From Fimenecus sp045593555 (GTDB lineage: Bacteria > Bacillota > Clostridia > Oscillospirales > Acutalibacteraceae), in assembly GCA_045593555.1 (NCBI GenBank), contig JAZNWU010000006.1:1-64000 (forward strand): a stretch of 64,000 bases of DNA, written 5' to 3'. The translations under genes and the position numbers were made by a program. Position 1 is the stretch's first letter. Each line of letters starts with the position of its first letter. Shown in pieces: positions 10,601 to 17,792 of this stretch. Under the pieces are notes generated by a model, which made no database searches, had not been told where the DNA came from, and saw only the letters and a program-made list of their open reading frames with translations.

Positions 10601-13162
10601 ATTCCAATGTCAGGTACTTATGCTGACGGCGAAGACGTTGTCTTCGAGTTCTCAGGTGACGACGACGTTCTTGTTTACATTGACGATGTTCTTGTCCTTG
10701 ATAACGGCGGTCTTCACGGTGCTCGTAGTGCTTCAATCAACTTTACAGATGCTACTATCTCATATCAGTATGCAATGAATGTTGATGCTGAAGACGGTCT
10801 CGTTGAAAGCACAACAGAAAACAGCGTAGTTTACTCTTATGGTCAGACTGCAGACGACGGACTTAACGGTGACGAACTTGCAGCCCTTGAAAAACTTGAC
10901 GAAGTTCGTTCTGACGGTGATTATCATACATTCAGCTTCTATTACGTTGAACGTGGTTCAACAGACTCTAACTGCGAAATGTCATTCAACCTTCAGCAGT
11001 CATCAGAACATGTTCTTCTTTACGACCAGACAGTAGTTGTTGACTTTGGTCTTCCTGTAGAAAGCTTTAATATCACAAGCGATAACTTTGTATCTGAGGA
11101 TGCTAAGAATGCAGGTACAAAGATTGAACTTATGGGTGTTATGCCTGGTAATACTGCTGTTGCTGACGTCGTTAACTTCGATAAGGACAATGTTGAAGCA
11201 GGTCTTGACAGTACATTCAGTGACACTAATACAACATTGACTGTCAATGAAATGAAATACGGTGATGCAACTGTAACAAAGACAACAAATGTTGATTATG
11301 CTAATGCTGACGATGCTACTGTTTCATATACACCAAATACAATTCAGATGACAGGTATGGATTACTTCTATATTTGTTCAGAGGTTACTAACGACCCGAC
11401 TTATGCTGAAGGCACAGTTTACTATCAGTACGAAAAGGTTGGCTTTATCCCTGCAACAACTATCTACTTTGAAGATAACTTTGGTACAGACATTAGCTTT
11501 ATCGATGGTACAGCAGGTGACGGTTCAGGTTTAGGTGTTTGGGAAACAGTTGGTGATGCTTCACTCTTCGCTGACGCTACTCAGGCTGCTGATATGGCTG
11601 AAGACACAGGTGCTAATCCTTATGGCTTTGACCCTGTTTATGCAGGTGCAGACACAACTAAGGATTATACACAATACAGTGGTTTCTCAGCACAGAAGGT
11701 AACAGTAAGTGCTGCTAATAATACTAAGAATGGTGGTACAAACCCAACTGTTGAATTTACATTCACTGGTACAGGCTTTGATGTTATCAGCTTGACAGAT
11801 AAGACAACAGGCGTGTTCTATATGGAAATTTTCGATGAAAACGGAACTCGTGTAGGCAAACGAAATGTTGTTGATACATACTATGGTTACTCATATGGTC
11901 AGCTTTATGCAGATGAAAACGGTGAAACAACTCTTACAGAAACAGATAAGCCAGTTTACAAGAGTGCCGAAAATGAAGCCGTGACAACAGTTGCAACTTA
12001 CTATTCAACTAACGATGCGGGCGAAACAGTGATTGTAACTAAGCCATCATACCTTGATGTTTCAGGTTCCGGATACACAAGCACACCAACATATTATGAT
12101 GCAGATGGTAACCTTACAACAACAGAAACTGAAAATGTTGCTTATGCTTACGCTTACGCTTACGGTTGGGTTGTAGGTGGAGATTCAGAAGGTCTTTATC
12201 AGATTCCTGTAATTAAGAAGACAGGTCTTGATTATGGTACATACAGAGTAGTTCTTACTCCAATGTACACAAAGATGTTTGATAATACAGGTGCTGGACA
12301 GTTCGACCTTTATGTTGACGCTATCCGTATTTATGACCCAGCAGGTAAGGATGACGGTGTTGACTCAACAATCCTTCCTGAATACAAGTACGATAATGAA
12401 TCTTATCCAAACTACCTTGAACTCAAGGATATGCTTATCGGTGCTGACTCGCTTTCAGAAGATTCAGCAACACAAGGTATTGTCTTCATCGACGGTATTG
12501 CTGCTCTTGATAATGACCTTGAAAAACTCAAGCTTGCAGGTCCAAACAACGAACTCTACCTTGCAAAAGGTCAGGCAGTTGCATTCGAGATTTGGGCAAG
12601 TGCAGTTCCTGATGAAGTTCAGATTGGTATGAAGTCCGCTCAGGGTGTTCCTACATTTACTGTAACATATGAGGGGAATTCTGCTAATAAGGAAATCAAA
12701 ACAGCAACTGAAATGAACTACATTATCAACGGCTTACTTCCTGCTGATGGTAAACTTACATGGTCAGAAGTTGTAGTTGATGGTATAACATATTACAGAA
12801 CAAATACAGTTGTTATTCAGAATACATCAGTAGATGACAGTATTCTTGCTATTACAAGTCTTAAGTGGACATTTACAGGTGTTGGTCAGTATGGCCGCTA
12901 TGAAGCAAATGTAAGTGAAACTGCTTCTGTAATGTCATTTATGTCAAGCGAGTCAACAGTTAGTGATGCTTACACAATGATGGCTACAAAATCTACTACG
13001 GATGATGATGTAACAGATGACGATGCAGGTGCAGAAATCATTCCTGGTGACAATGAAGATACAAATGATACTAATGATGAGTATCAGGAAGAACTTACTT
13101 GGATTCAGAGAATTATTAAAGCAATTACAAACTTCTTTAAAAAGATTTTTGGCTTGGCTTAA
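4649..13162 (+). CDS. Giant secreted GH2 beta-galactosidase with repeats and fibro-slime domain
   Basis: The ATG at 4649 follows GAGAGGAG; the 2837-residue product begins with a signal peptide (cleavage probably near KTSA-ATG). Residues about 48-198 are the GH2 sugar-binding fold, 208-321 the Ig-like fold and 332-678 the TIM barrel. Glu469 (VGNELSE) fits the acid/base and Glu555 (STETAS) the nucleophile. Beyond a further Ig-like region lie three to four beta-rich repeats of about 135 residues (988-1594), a FIVAR-like helical module (1606-1671) and a fibro-slime/PA14-like module (about 1894-2116, with FSGDDDVLVYIDD). The last 26 residues form an amphipathic hydrophobic helix ending FFKKIFGLA. 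The enzyme likely removes beta-galactosyl or related sugars from complex glycans at the cell surface. There is no LPXTG or SLH motif, so how it is retained is unclear. The stop lies 23 bases before the small peptide gene, with no terminator between. Confidence 0.9.
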   Translation: MKRTTKKGLQKATAILLSAIIVLSAFAMMPNDLFKTSAATGASLDDRLELDFNNNWKFNLGNESSAYLKAYDDSAWEIVELPHDFSISQNFHSAGTEAESGSLPGGTGWYRKTFTMSSDARDKAVILNFDGSYKDTYVYVNGELIGENHYGYNSFSFDISEYLVCNGETANIIAVKVENALPSSRWYSGSGIYRDVTMTIVDPVHVDLYGTYVTTPNLESSNGTDGTVNAVISLANAFPGTKEVVVKAEILDSTGVAVGTAATSDAISMTANSKQEVTLTPVLENPALWNSWDLGTPNLYTLRTTISENGTVIDTYDTEFGYRWFEWNADTGFSLNGKNVKLEGVCMHHDQGALGASQEYDAIYRQVMILKDMGCNAIRTSHGTPSDVFMDVCNEVGMLVMDEFFDGWDTAKNTNTNDFSVYFDQTIDTATNEILGAEADMMWYEFVVTQSVKRDRNDPSVVIWDVGNELSEGGSYGNFDAIAENLRDLIDVLDPTRPICQGNNAPGESVDSANTRGSVDNFMDVIGGNYNTSSWISVMEGTSDARSTKPYVSTETASALSTRGHYSTPYSHTVLTMTSAADSNKDINAYDTSKVSWGEVAAAIWYNIVTRDWNSGEFVWTGFDYIGEPTPYNNTTGNGGAGSPVSSYFGIIDTAGFAKDTYYLYRSMWNEHSTTLHLVPGTWDSSELYVDSSGYVDVAVYSNAARIELLGDGNVIATAQSTTVTTDAGHKYQTWTETASNSNVNTTEFYTGAGNTLYPQFHVNHSAFSEISVKAYDADGNEITDTVGTKEISAVTATKIVPTTWAAANTTYTADGDSFIYIEYTAQDADGNFDSTYNGTLDITLNGNEAVFVGVDNGDPVATQKFQQSSVFTGENTVQVQMFNGKALVVLRTNEEVGDVEITATATDATVDGITFTTAAEDAAKGEDLDEFEEAMPQPENLVYESTIYDEYEILRGELLGDGENSLEADYTLYSANPEGTTKVNTDIPDGWYIITGADDNTGTYSSGVLTHETHSSGGFVSDGSTGVPAADSDAWYFEKVSSGKYYIYYEDANGDKQYLTISNNQIYVSTAPYTMDVTTDTAGNVTIGFGSTLLNYSGSTSQQVYYYSTGTNLKLYYVDESGDGSTGTTVTTYELGDAITSSEAASLSNGYYVITGSDGYTGTYAYGAMTHTQGSGGLIPTNSNTITADNTTMWYFEATTGGYYIYYLDSNGAKQYINIADGNITTSTTAAVLTISDDDGDGKVIIGDSTDSYQLNYYGNTQLVGEWAPGTELTVYKVTETTTTTYPTTTTVVEVTDTSSLDGEYIITGSDDQGAYTYGAATHTLKSGGLTPSNTTAPFTADGNNTWIIEPTGDGYYYIYYTENGTNYYIVITDGNVTTSTTATKLTITSNGGTAVIGDSTNTYQLNYYGNSSSVISEWNPGTAITFYKVETVTTSADGVTMWIPTASTELAPPVENGEYVIYNNSYIAGGTEVTNTAGTYTGLERVAETPVSDVITTLRTDAYTFTLVDGTTNQYYITNSEGKYITMGSGNGTVTLSDTQTALTVYGTSDNRVVIYSGSYNFDNFQDANNMFSCWSGSYTSAGDNQIMTLYKNENSISSADIPEEKVDLYNALIEGIQYAPGTYSTTTYNELFTAIKEGYALLNDDTATEEQITNATTAITTAIAGLEIEYKYIPSTLWKYGYNPNSSTPYAGGGIAFNTQTYASMVEIISADDDLVAQIKTAIDYDGANTTWLDGEADAALTAAIEKYAQIYSLSFTGAPVTGENGVSDFAKTRWNVWTKTGTQGAAESTEEGASVQGLFSALRVDGQPVDHADYATLPYGNAIDNSNREAFNTIDGLDVTLTINGSSTEVTLPALDGISVHINDMFKKEDVLVDESDPTQGYAKKYWDLEFPLLATTNEYGINTYVYDSSSTEYIFQASFDDANNTADAVLTPVDSWSLNLDSKGTGNGFFPFNYTKDKTTYTGEDAIYHYAFNYDMEFYIPMSGTYADGEDVVFEFSGDDDVLVYIDDVLVLDNGGLHGARSASINFTDATISYQYAMNVDAEDGLVESTTENSVVYSYGQTADDGLNGDELAALEKLDEVRSDGDYHTFSFYYVERGSTDSNCEMSFNLQQSSEHVLLYDQTVVVDFGLPVESFNITSDNFVSEDAKNAGTKIELMGVMPGNTAVADVVNFDKDNVEAGLDSTFSDTNTTLTVNEMKYGDATVTKTTNVDYANADDATVSYTPNTIQMTGMDYFYICSEVTNDPTYAEGTVYYQYEKVGFIPATTIYFEDNFGTDISFIDGTAGDGSGLGVWETVGDASLFADATQAADMAEDTGANPYGFDPVYAGADTTKDYTQYSGFSAQKVTVSAANNTKNGGTNPTVEFTFTGTGFDVISLTDKTTGVFYMEIFDENGTRVGKRNVVDTYYGYSYGQLYADENGETTLTETDKPVYKSAENEAVTTVATYYSTNDAGETVIVTKPSYLDVSGSGYTSTPTYYDADGNLTTTETENVAYAYAYAYGWVVGGDSEGLYQIPVIKKTGLDYGTYRVVLTPMYTKMFDNTGAGQFDLYVDAIRIYDPAGKDDGVDSTILPEYKYDNESYPNYLELKDMLIGADSLSEDSATQGIVFIDGIAALDNDLEKLKLAGPNNELYLAKGQAVAFEIWASAVPDEVQIGMKSAQGVPTFTVTYEGNSANKEIKTATEMNYIINGLLPADGKLTWSEVVVDGITYYRTNTVVIQNTSVDDSILAITSLKWTFTGVGQYGRYEANVSETASVMSFMSSESTVSDAYTMMATKSTTDDDVTDDDAGAEIIPGDNEDTNDTNDEYQEELTWIQRIIKAITNFFKKIFGLA
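7612..8950 (+). repeat. Three tandem protein repeats of about 135 residues
   Basis: Copies start near 7612, 8095 and 8550. Each begins with a (D/N)G-(W/Y/E)-Y-(I/V)ITG motif and continues with GTYxxGxxTHxxxSGG, W(Y/I)(F/I)E, a YYIYY strand, QLNYYGN (LLNYSGS in copy 1) and a closing (L/I)T(V/F)YKV strand. A diverged fourth copy may follow at about 9015-9430. The aromatic strand pattern is reminiscent of beta-trefoil or lectin-like modules, which suggests glycan binding; this is inference. Confidence 0.75.
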
Positions 13163-13185
13163 AAGTTGGAAGGAGGATATGAACA

Positions 13186-13434
13186 ATGAAAAAACGTTAT
13201 GTTAAACCACAAATTGCATATGAATCATTCCAACTTTCGACAAGTATTGCTGCAAGTTGTGCACTTTTAGGCTCACAGTCTGCACAGTATGTTTGTCCGG
13301 TAACAGACCCGGATTCAGGCTTCATACTCTTCACAGATGATATTTCCTCACCATGTGATACTGCTCCGGTAGGTGGTAATGACAGCGTTTGCTACGACGT
13401 TCCTGTAGCAAACTGGAATGTATTCTCGTCATAA
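13186..13434 (+). CDS. RiPP-like precursor peptide (82 residues, four Cys)
   Basis: The ATG follows AAGGAGGATATGAACA, an excellent ribosome site, 23 bases after the glycosidase stop. The N-terminal part (MKKRYVKPQIAYESFQLSTS, then IAASC) looks like a conserved leader; from memory, unverified, short clostridial peptides with a KPxxxxESFxLSxxIA leader are common next to radical SAM or PqqD genes. Cysteines are at 25, 37, 57 and 69, spaced 12-20-12, and the chain ends WNVFSS. There is no signal peptide or membrane segment. Downstream on the same strand are a lipoprotein, an HPr-kinase-like protein, a radical SAM/SPASM enzyme and a PqqD-like protein. A ribosomally made, modified peptide is the best reading; the product class is unknown. 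Confidence 0.65.
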   Translation: MKKRYVKPQIAYESFQLSTSIAASCALLGSQSAQYVCPVTDPDSGFILFTDDISSPCDTAPVGGNDSVCYDVPVANWNVFSS

Positions 13435-13444
13435 ATAAAATTTA

Positions 13445-13484
13445 AACGGAGTTCGTCATAGTGATGGTGAACTCCGTTGCTTTT
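13445..13484 (+). terminator. Hairpin between the precursor gene and its downstream genes
   Basis: A 10-bp perfect stem (AACGGAGTTC 13445-13454 with GAACTCCGTT 13469-13478) is followed only by GCTTTT. The T run is short and no promoter fits before the next ATG at 13496. This looks like a partial terminator or mRNA-stabilising hairpin that would give more precursor than enzyme transcript. Confidence 0.65.
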
Positions 13485-13495
13485 AGGATTAGATT

Positions 13496-14203
13496 ATGAA
13501 ATATATAAAAAAGATTTCTGTTCTTCTTTTATGTTTTCTTATTATTGCAGGTCTTTGTGCTTGTAATAAGGATGATGATATAAAAAATGAAGAGCCAATG
13601 GATAAAATTCCTGTTGTAACTGAAGAGGTCAAAGTTGAACAAGTTTCTGATTTTGACGCAAAAGAGTCAAAAGACTCTCAGATTGGTGTTACTGTTGACA
13701 ATTTTCTTAAAATTATCAGCATAGGTGAAAGAGATGGTGTTCTCAGTGTTTTCGTAAGAAATGTTTCTGACGAGGACATTCAATATGCGCTTTTAAGTGT
13801 CATGACGGGTGATGGTAGAGCCGAATTTCCGATTTCTACCTTAACAGCAGGTGCAAGTGCGACTCTTCGCTGTAATAATGGCTATATTTTTGATGATGAT
13901 GCCGTATATTACGGATGGAAAGTTGAAAATAAAGCTATTTTCAAGGAAGAACTTTCCTGTTATCCTGATGTGTTTGAAATTGATGGTGTTAATGGATTTA
14001 TTTCAATAAAAAATATTTCCGATAAAGATGTCGAAGGCAAAATTTATATTTACTATAAAAATGTTACTGACGGAGTTTATGACGATGGTGTAACATACAG
14101 AGCGTATGTTGACGGTCTTGAAAAAGGTGAAAAAACACAAATTAAGACTCAGCACTATTTAAAGGACTCAAGTCGTATTTTGTTTGTGACTTATGCAGAG
14201 TAA
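13496..14203 (+). CDS. Putative lipoprotein in the RiPP-like cassette
   Basis: The 235-residue protein has an N-terminal hydrophobic stretch and a lipobox ending GLCAC, then a charged linker (NKDDDIKNEEP) and a beta-rich domain. Within it two segments (residues about 65-125 and 150-210) look like related sandwich modules with the phrases VRNVSDEDI and IKNISDKDV. I do not recognise a family. Its stop overlaps the next ATG by 11 bases, so it is translationally coupled to the kinase-like gene. It could be a surface acceptor, immunity or sensor protein for the peptide system; that is inference from position. Confidence 0.7.
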   Translation: MKYIKKISVLLLCFLIIAGLCACNKDDDIKNEEPMDKIPVVTEEVKVEQVSDFDAKESKDSQIGVTVDNFLKIISIGERDGVLSVFVRNVSDEDIQYALLSVMTGDGRAEFPISTLTAGASATLRCNNGYIFDDDAVYYGWKVENKAIFKEELSCYPDVFEIDGVNGFISIKNISDKDVEGKIYIYYKNVTDGVYDDGVTYRAYVDGLEKGEKTQIKTQHYLKDSSRILFVTYAE

Positions 14204-15029
14204 GAATTATAAGTTTTTTGATACTGTTATTCAGGTTATAACCCCGGAAGAAATAGTTGACGAAGAACCTTTTGTTAACTTTTTGAGTGAGGAAAAACCT
14301 GATTGCATTGTTACATTTGAATATGTGGCACAATTGCCGGAATTAGCAGAAAATATTACCACTGATAGCGAAATCAGTTTTGCAACTGATGGTGATACGA
14401 GTATGTGCTGGTATAGAAATCATGGCAAAGAAGGTTATTTTGCTTGTCGGATTTTCGATGGTGAAAGTTATCGTGTTCAAGTGATTGAGGAGTATCGTGG
14501 TAAGCTTTGGAATGGCATAATATTTAATCTTTTAGGATTTGAAGAGATTATTGCAAAACATAATGGCGTTGTTTTACACGCTTCAGCAGTGCTGAAAAAT
14601 GGAAAAATGATTCTTTTTACTGCTCCGTGTGGGACAGGTAAGTCAACTCAGGCTGATTTGTGGAATAAATATGCAAATGCAGAAATTGTCAATGGTGATA
14701 AAGCCCTTGTAAGTTTAAAGGATGAATTGCTGTTTGCAGGCGGACTTCCGTTTTCAGGCTCATCCGATATCTGTAAAAATATTTCTGCACCATTGGCTGC
14801 TATTGTGTGCCTTGGTCAGGCAAAAGAAAATTCAATCAGAAGAATAAGTGAGAGAGAAGCTTTTGTTGCTTTAATGCAAGGGAATTATCGTTCAGGCATA
14901 ACAAAAGAATCTTCGCAGAAAACAATAGATGTATTAGAAAAAATCTGTAGTACAGTCCCTGTGTACCGACTTGATTGTTTACCGGATAAAACGGCAGTAG
15001 AATGTCTTGAAAAGGAGTTGGAAATATGA
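14193..15029 (+). CDS. HPr kinase/phosphorylase-like P-loop protein
   Basis: The C-terminal half of this 278-residue protein carries the HPrK/PEPCK-type fold signature. LHASAV (His129) precedes Walker A APCGTGKST (Lys150, Ser151), and VNGDKALV (Asp169) fits the second acidic motif. The N-terminal 110 residues are not the HPrK regulatory domain. HPrK relatives occur in several RiPP clusters; in some lasso-peptide systems they phosphorylate a C-terminal serine of the precursor. Here the neighbouring precursor ends in Ser-Ser, so the same reaction is an attractive hypothesis. The gene overlaps the lipoprotein gene (11 bases) and the radical SAM gene (ATGA). Confidence 0.75.
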   Translation: MQSKNYKFFDTVIQVITPEEIVDEEPFVNFLSEEKPDCIVTFEYVAQLPELAENITTDSEISFATDGDTSMCWYRNHGKEGYFACRIFDGESYRVQVIEEYRGKLWNGIIFNLLGFEEIIAKHNGVVLHASAVLKNGKMILFTAPCGTGKSTQADLWNKYANAEIVNGDKALVSLKDELLFAGGLPFSGSSDICKNISAPLAAIVCLGQAKENSIRRISEREAFVALMQGNYRSGITKESSQKTIDVLEKICSTVPVYRLDCLPDKTAVECLEKELEI

Positions 15030-16090
15030 GCGTAGAACCAAAATTATCAACATATCTCCACTCAAAGGCTATTGCAAAGGGAATTCCTATTTCGGGCACT
15101 TTTGAATTGACATCACGATGTAATTTCCGTTGTGAAATGTGCTATGTTCACGACGAATGCCACAGCAGAGATAAGCTTTCAACAGAACAATGGTTAAGTC
15201 TTGCAGAAGATGCAAAAAAAGCAGGTACTCTTTTTTTGTTGCTTACGGGTGGAGAACCTCTTATCCGTGACGATTTCCCTTATTTATACACAGAGCTGAA
15301 AAAAATGGGCTTCATGGTGTCGATTAATACTAACGGAAGTCTGTTGCATAAACATTTTGATTTGTTCAGTAAGTATCCACCATCAAGAGTAAATGTTTCT
15401 CTTTATGGTGCTGACGATGAAACTTACGAGAAACTTTGTAAGACAAGAGCATTTTCACAAGTAACTGAAAATATCAGAAAACTTAAGGAAATAGGAATAT
15501 CAGTTAAACTTAATACAGTTTTTACAAACAGAAATAACCATCAGTATAAGGAAATAATAGATATTTCTGAATCACTTGACATACCATTAAGCACAACAGC
15601 TTATGCTTATCCTCAGGTGCGTCTTGATAAGGCTTTTGGTGAAAATTCAGGTAGAATGTCACCGTTTGAGGCTGCTCAATGCACAGTTAATTGCGAAAAA
15701 TATCGTTTTCGTAATGGTGACTTTTCAGAAAGAGCGAAGAAAATTCTTGAGGAATCTGACGACGAAAAGTGCGATAGAGTTTCTTGTCGTGCAGGCAGAG
15801 CAGCATATTGGATAACAAGCGAAGGCTTTATGCAACCTTGTGGTCTTTTACCTAAAATTCGGATAAATGTTCTAGAAGAAGGCTTTGAAAATGCCTGGAA
15901 TCAGCTTGTGGCTCAGGTTAAGGAAATTCGTTTGCCAAAAAAGTGCGTGACATGTAAATATTCAAATATTTGTCATGCTTGTGCTGCTATGAGTTATGCT
16001 GAAACAGGACATTTTGACCTTGTGCCTGAATATATCTGTCAGATGAGTAAAAGTGTTTATGAATTGACCAGGAAAGAACAAGGTGAATGA
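15026..16090 (+). CDS. Radical SAM/SPASM peptide-modifying enzyme
   Basis: The 354-residue protein has the radical SAM motif CNFRCEMC (Cys32, Cys36, Cys39) and the SAM-binding LLTGGEPL. Its SPASM-type C-terminal region is rich in cysteine (CRAGR, PCGLLP, CVTCKYSNICHACA and YIC), enough for two auxiliary Fe-S clusters. Such enzymes make thioether or C-C crosslinks in peptides, or process PQQ/mycofactocin precursors. It overlaps the HPrK-like gene by ATGA and is followed directly by a stand-alone PqqD-like gene, the usual recognition partner. The natural substrate is probably the peptide at 13186-13434, whose cysteines would fit thioether chemistry (inference). Confidence 0.85.
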   Translation: MSVEPKLSTYLHSKAIAKGIPISGTFELTSRCNFRCEMCYVHDECHSRDKLSTEQWLSLAEDAKKAGTLFLLLTGGEPLIRDDFPYLYTELKKMGFMVSINTNGSLLHKHFDLFSKYPPSRVNVSLYGADDETYEKLCKTRAFSQVTENIRKLKEIGISVKLNTVFTNRNNHQYKEIIDISESLDIPLSTTAYAYPQVRLDKAFGENSGRMSPFEAAQCTVNCEKYRFRNGDFSERAKKILEESDDEKCDRVSCRAGRAAYWITSEGFMQPCGLLPKIRINVLEEGFENAWNQLVAQVKEIRLPKKCVTCKYSNICHACAAMSYAETGHFDLVPEYICQMSKSVYELTRKEQGE

Positions 16091-16091
16091 T

Positions 16092-16355
16092 ATGCAAATA
16101 AAAAAAGAAATGATACTTCGGGAAATCGCAGGCGAGAATATTCTTGTTCCGGGTGCTGATGCTGTCCTTAATTTAAACGGACTTTTTGTTGTTACAGAAA
16201 CAGGTGCATTTATATGGAAGCTTCTTCCCGATGTGAAAACAGAAGAAGATATTCTCAATAAAATGCTTGAAGAATATGATATCGACAAGGAAACTGCACA
16301 GAAAGATATTGCAGAATTTCTTGAAAGATTAAGAAAATTTGGAATAATTGATTAA
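16092..16355 (+). CDS. PqqD-like RiPP recognition protein
   Basis: The ATG at 16092 is chosen because AAGGTGA lies just upstream; a GTG at 16083 is the alternative. The 87 residues match the PqqD winged-helix pattern: two beta strands near the start, VLNLNGLFVVTETGAFIW, a helix EEDILNKMLEEYDID and a final helix ending LRKFGIID. PqqD domains bind leader peptides and present them to the modifying enzyme. It is the last gene of the cassette, one base after the radical SAM stop and just before a terminator. Confidence 0.85.
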   Translation: MQIKKEMILREIAGENILVPGADAVLNLNGLFVVTETGAFIWKLLPDVKTEEDILNKMLEEYDIDKETAQKDIAEFLERLRKFGIID

Positions 16356-16359
16356 ATAA

Positions 16360-16395
16360 AAAAGGACAAGGCTTCAAACCTTGTCCTGTATTTTT
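16360..16395. terminator. Bidirectional terminator between the RiPP-like cassette and the flavoprotein gene
   Basis: GGACAAGG (16364-16371) pairs with CCTTGTCC (16379-16386) around a 7-base loop. A-rich sequence on the left and T-rich sequence on the right serve converging transcripts from both strands. Confidence 0.85.
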
Positions 16396-16397
16396 GT

Positions 16398-17720
16398 TTA
16401 ATGCTTGAAACAAGCATTATATTCTTCAACCCAGCGTAAGATTGTCCTACGATTATATGTAGTTGGCATTGCAGCAGTTACTGCAGTTGCTCTTGCTAAC
16501 TGAAGTCCCATTTTAACAACCTTACCAAGAATAACTTTATTGTTAATAAGACCGTTAAGTTTAATTTTAATGTCGTTCATTGACATTCCGCTAAGCATTG
16601 CACCAAGGCTTGTAGAATCAGCGTCAATTGTCATATCTTCTGCATTGAGGATACCTTTTGCAAAAATATAATCAAGTTCAGGACCTTCAAGTCGTGTAAG
16701 CAACAACTTGACACAAGCAAGAGGTGCTAAAGCTGCACCTATTTCCTTGTAAAAATTCTTTTGATATGTCCAGAGGGTCTCTGCACTATAAGAACCACTT
16801 AAATCGTTTGTAATGGCATCAGCAAGGATTTTAGCAGCCTTCAATGCGTTTGCAATGCCTGAACCAATAACAGGCACTGTCATAAATGCACTGTCACCGA
16901 TTGCAGCATATCCATCAGCAATAAGAACACCTAATGGCTGACGAACCGGAATGTTGGCAAAACTATCGCCACGGACAATTTCTGTGCCGATACTTGGATT
17001 TGACTCTCTTAACATATCAATCTGATTCATTGCATATTCACGGTCAAACGAACGGAAACGACCGATGAGGACGTCTGTATGTTCTTCTTCAGTAGCAACC
17101 CAAGAAATTCCCAGTTCATTATTTGGAAGGAGAATAAGCTTAAACTTATCCTTATCCTCAACCTCAGCTGTTTTATTGAAGAATGCTCTGTAAACATAGA
17201 ATTGTTCATATTCAACAGGCTCATTCTGAATCCCCATTGATGATGGCAAAGCACTTCTTACAGGGGAGTTAAGGCCACAAGCATCAATAACAAGGTCAGC
17301 GAGATATTCGCCTTTGTCTGTTTTTATACCTACAACTCTGTTACCAAATAGAATCGGTTTTTCGATATTTTCTTCATATTGGAATTTGACACCTGATTTT
17401 TCAGCGTGTTCGATAAGATGAGCATATATGTCACGACGTTCCATCTGAATTTCTTTTTTGTCATCCTCTGTGTTTTGAGTAAGAGCAGTTTCCATAGCTG
17501 GACCATAGAAAGTCATATCTTGCTTTAATTTGAATTTTTCAGGAAGTGGAAGCCCAATTGCTGTCCAGCCTTTTTTATCAAATATATCTGTCCAGTCGTA
17601 GCCCATTTTGTCTTTAGCATTTCTTTCATAAACAGTAACGTCAAAACCTTTTTTTGCGAGAAGCATTGCAGTGGCAATTCCACCGTGCCCACCACCGGCA
17701 ACAATGATTCTTTTTCCCAT
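16398..17720 (-). CDS. FAD-dependent oxidoreductase (FAD_binding_3/geranylgeranyl-reductase-like)
   Basis: The start at 17720 (MGKRIIVAG) is chosen over a TTG at 17747 because GAGGGA precedes it. The 440-residue protein opens with the dinucleotide-binding motif VAGGGHGG, carries a central VIDACGLNSPVR motif and has the second FAD motif GDSAFMTVPVIGSG. This layout is that of flavin monooxygenases and prenyl/lipid double-bond reductases. It faces an acyl-CoA ligase gene across a divergent promoter pair, with an acyltransferase and radical SAM gene beyond, so a substrate in lipid metabolism is inferred. The exact reaction cannot be read from sequence. Confidence 0.8.
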   Translation of the reverse strand: MGKRIIVAGGGHGGIATAMLLAKKGFDVTVYERNAKDKMGYDWTDIFDKKGWTAIGLPLPEKFKLKQDMTFYGPAMETALTQNTEDDKKEIQMERRDIYAHLIEHAEKSGVKFQYEENIEKPILFGNRVVGIKTDKGEYLADLVIDACGLNSPVRSALPSSMGIQNEPVEYEQFYVYRAFFNKTAEVEDKDKFKLILLPNNELGISWVATEEEHTDVLIGRFRSFDREYAMNQIDMLRESNPSIGTEIVRGDSFANIPVRQPLGVLIADGYAAIGDSAFMTVPVIGSGIANALKAAKILADAITNDLSGSYSAETLWTYQKNFYKEIGAALAPLACVKLLLTRLEGPELDYIFAKGILNAEDMTIDADSTSLGAMLSGMSMNDIKIKLNGLINNKVILGKVVKMGLQLARATAVTAAMPTTYNRRTILRWVEEYNACFKH

Positions 17721-17763
17721 TTTATCCCTCTTTTCCAGAAATTCCAATTAAGGATTTATAAAA

Positions 17764-17792
17764 ATTATATCATAAAACACTTGCATTATCAA
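17764..17792 (-). promoter_or_regulatory. Promoter of the flavoprotein gene
   Basis: Read on the minus strand: TTGATA (17792-17787), a 17-base spacer and TATAAT (17769-17764). It overlaps the divergent plus-strand promoter at 17781-17810. Confidence 0.7.
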
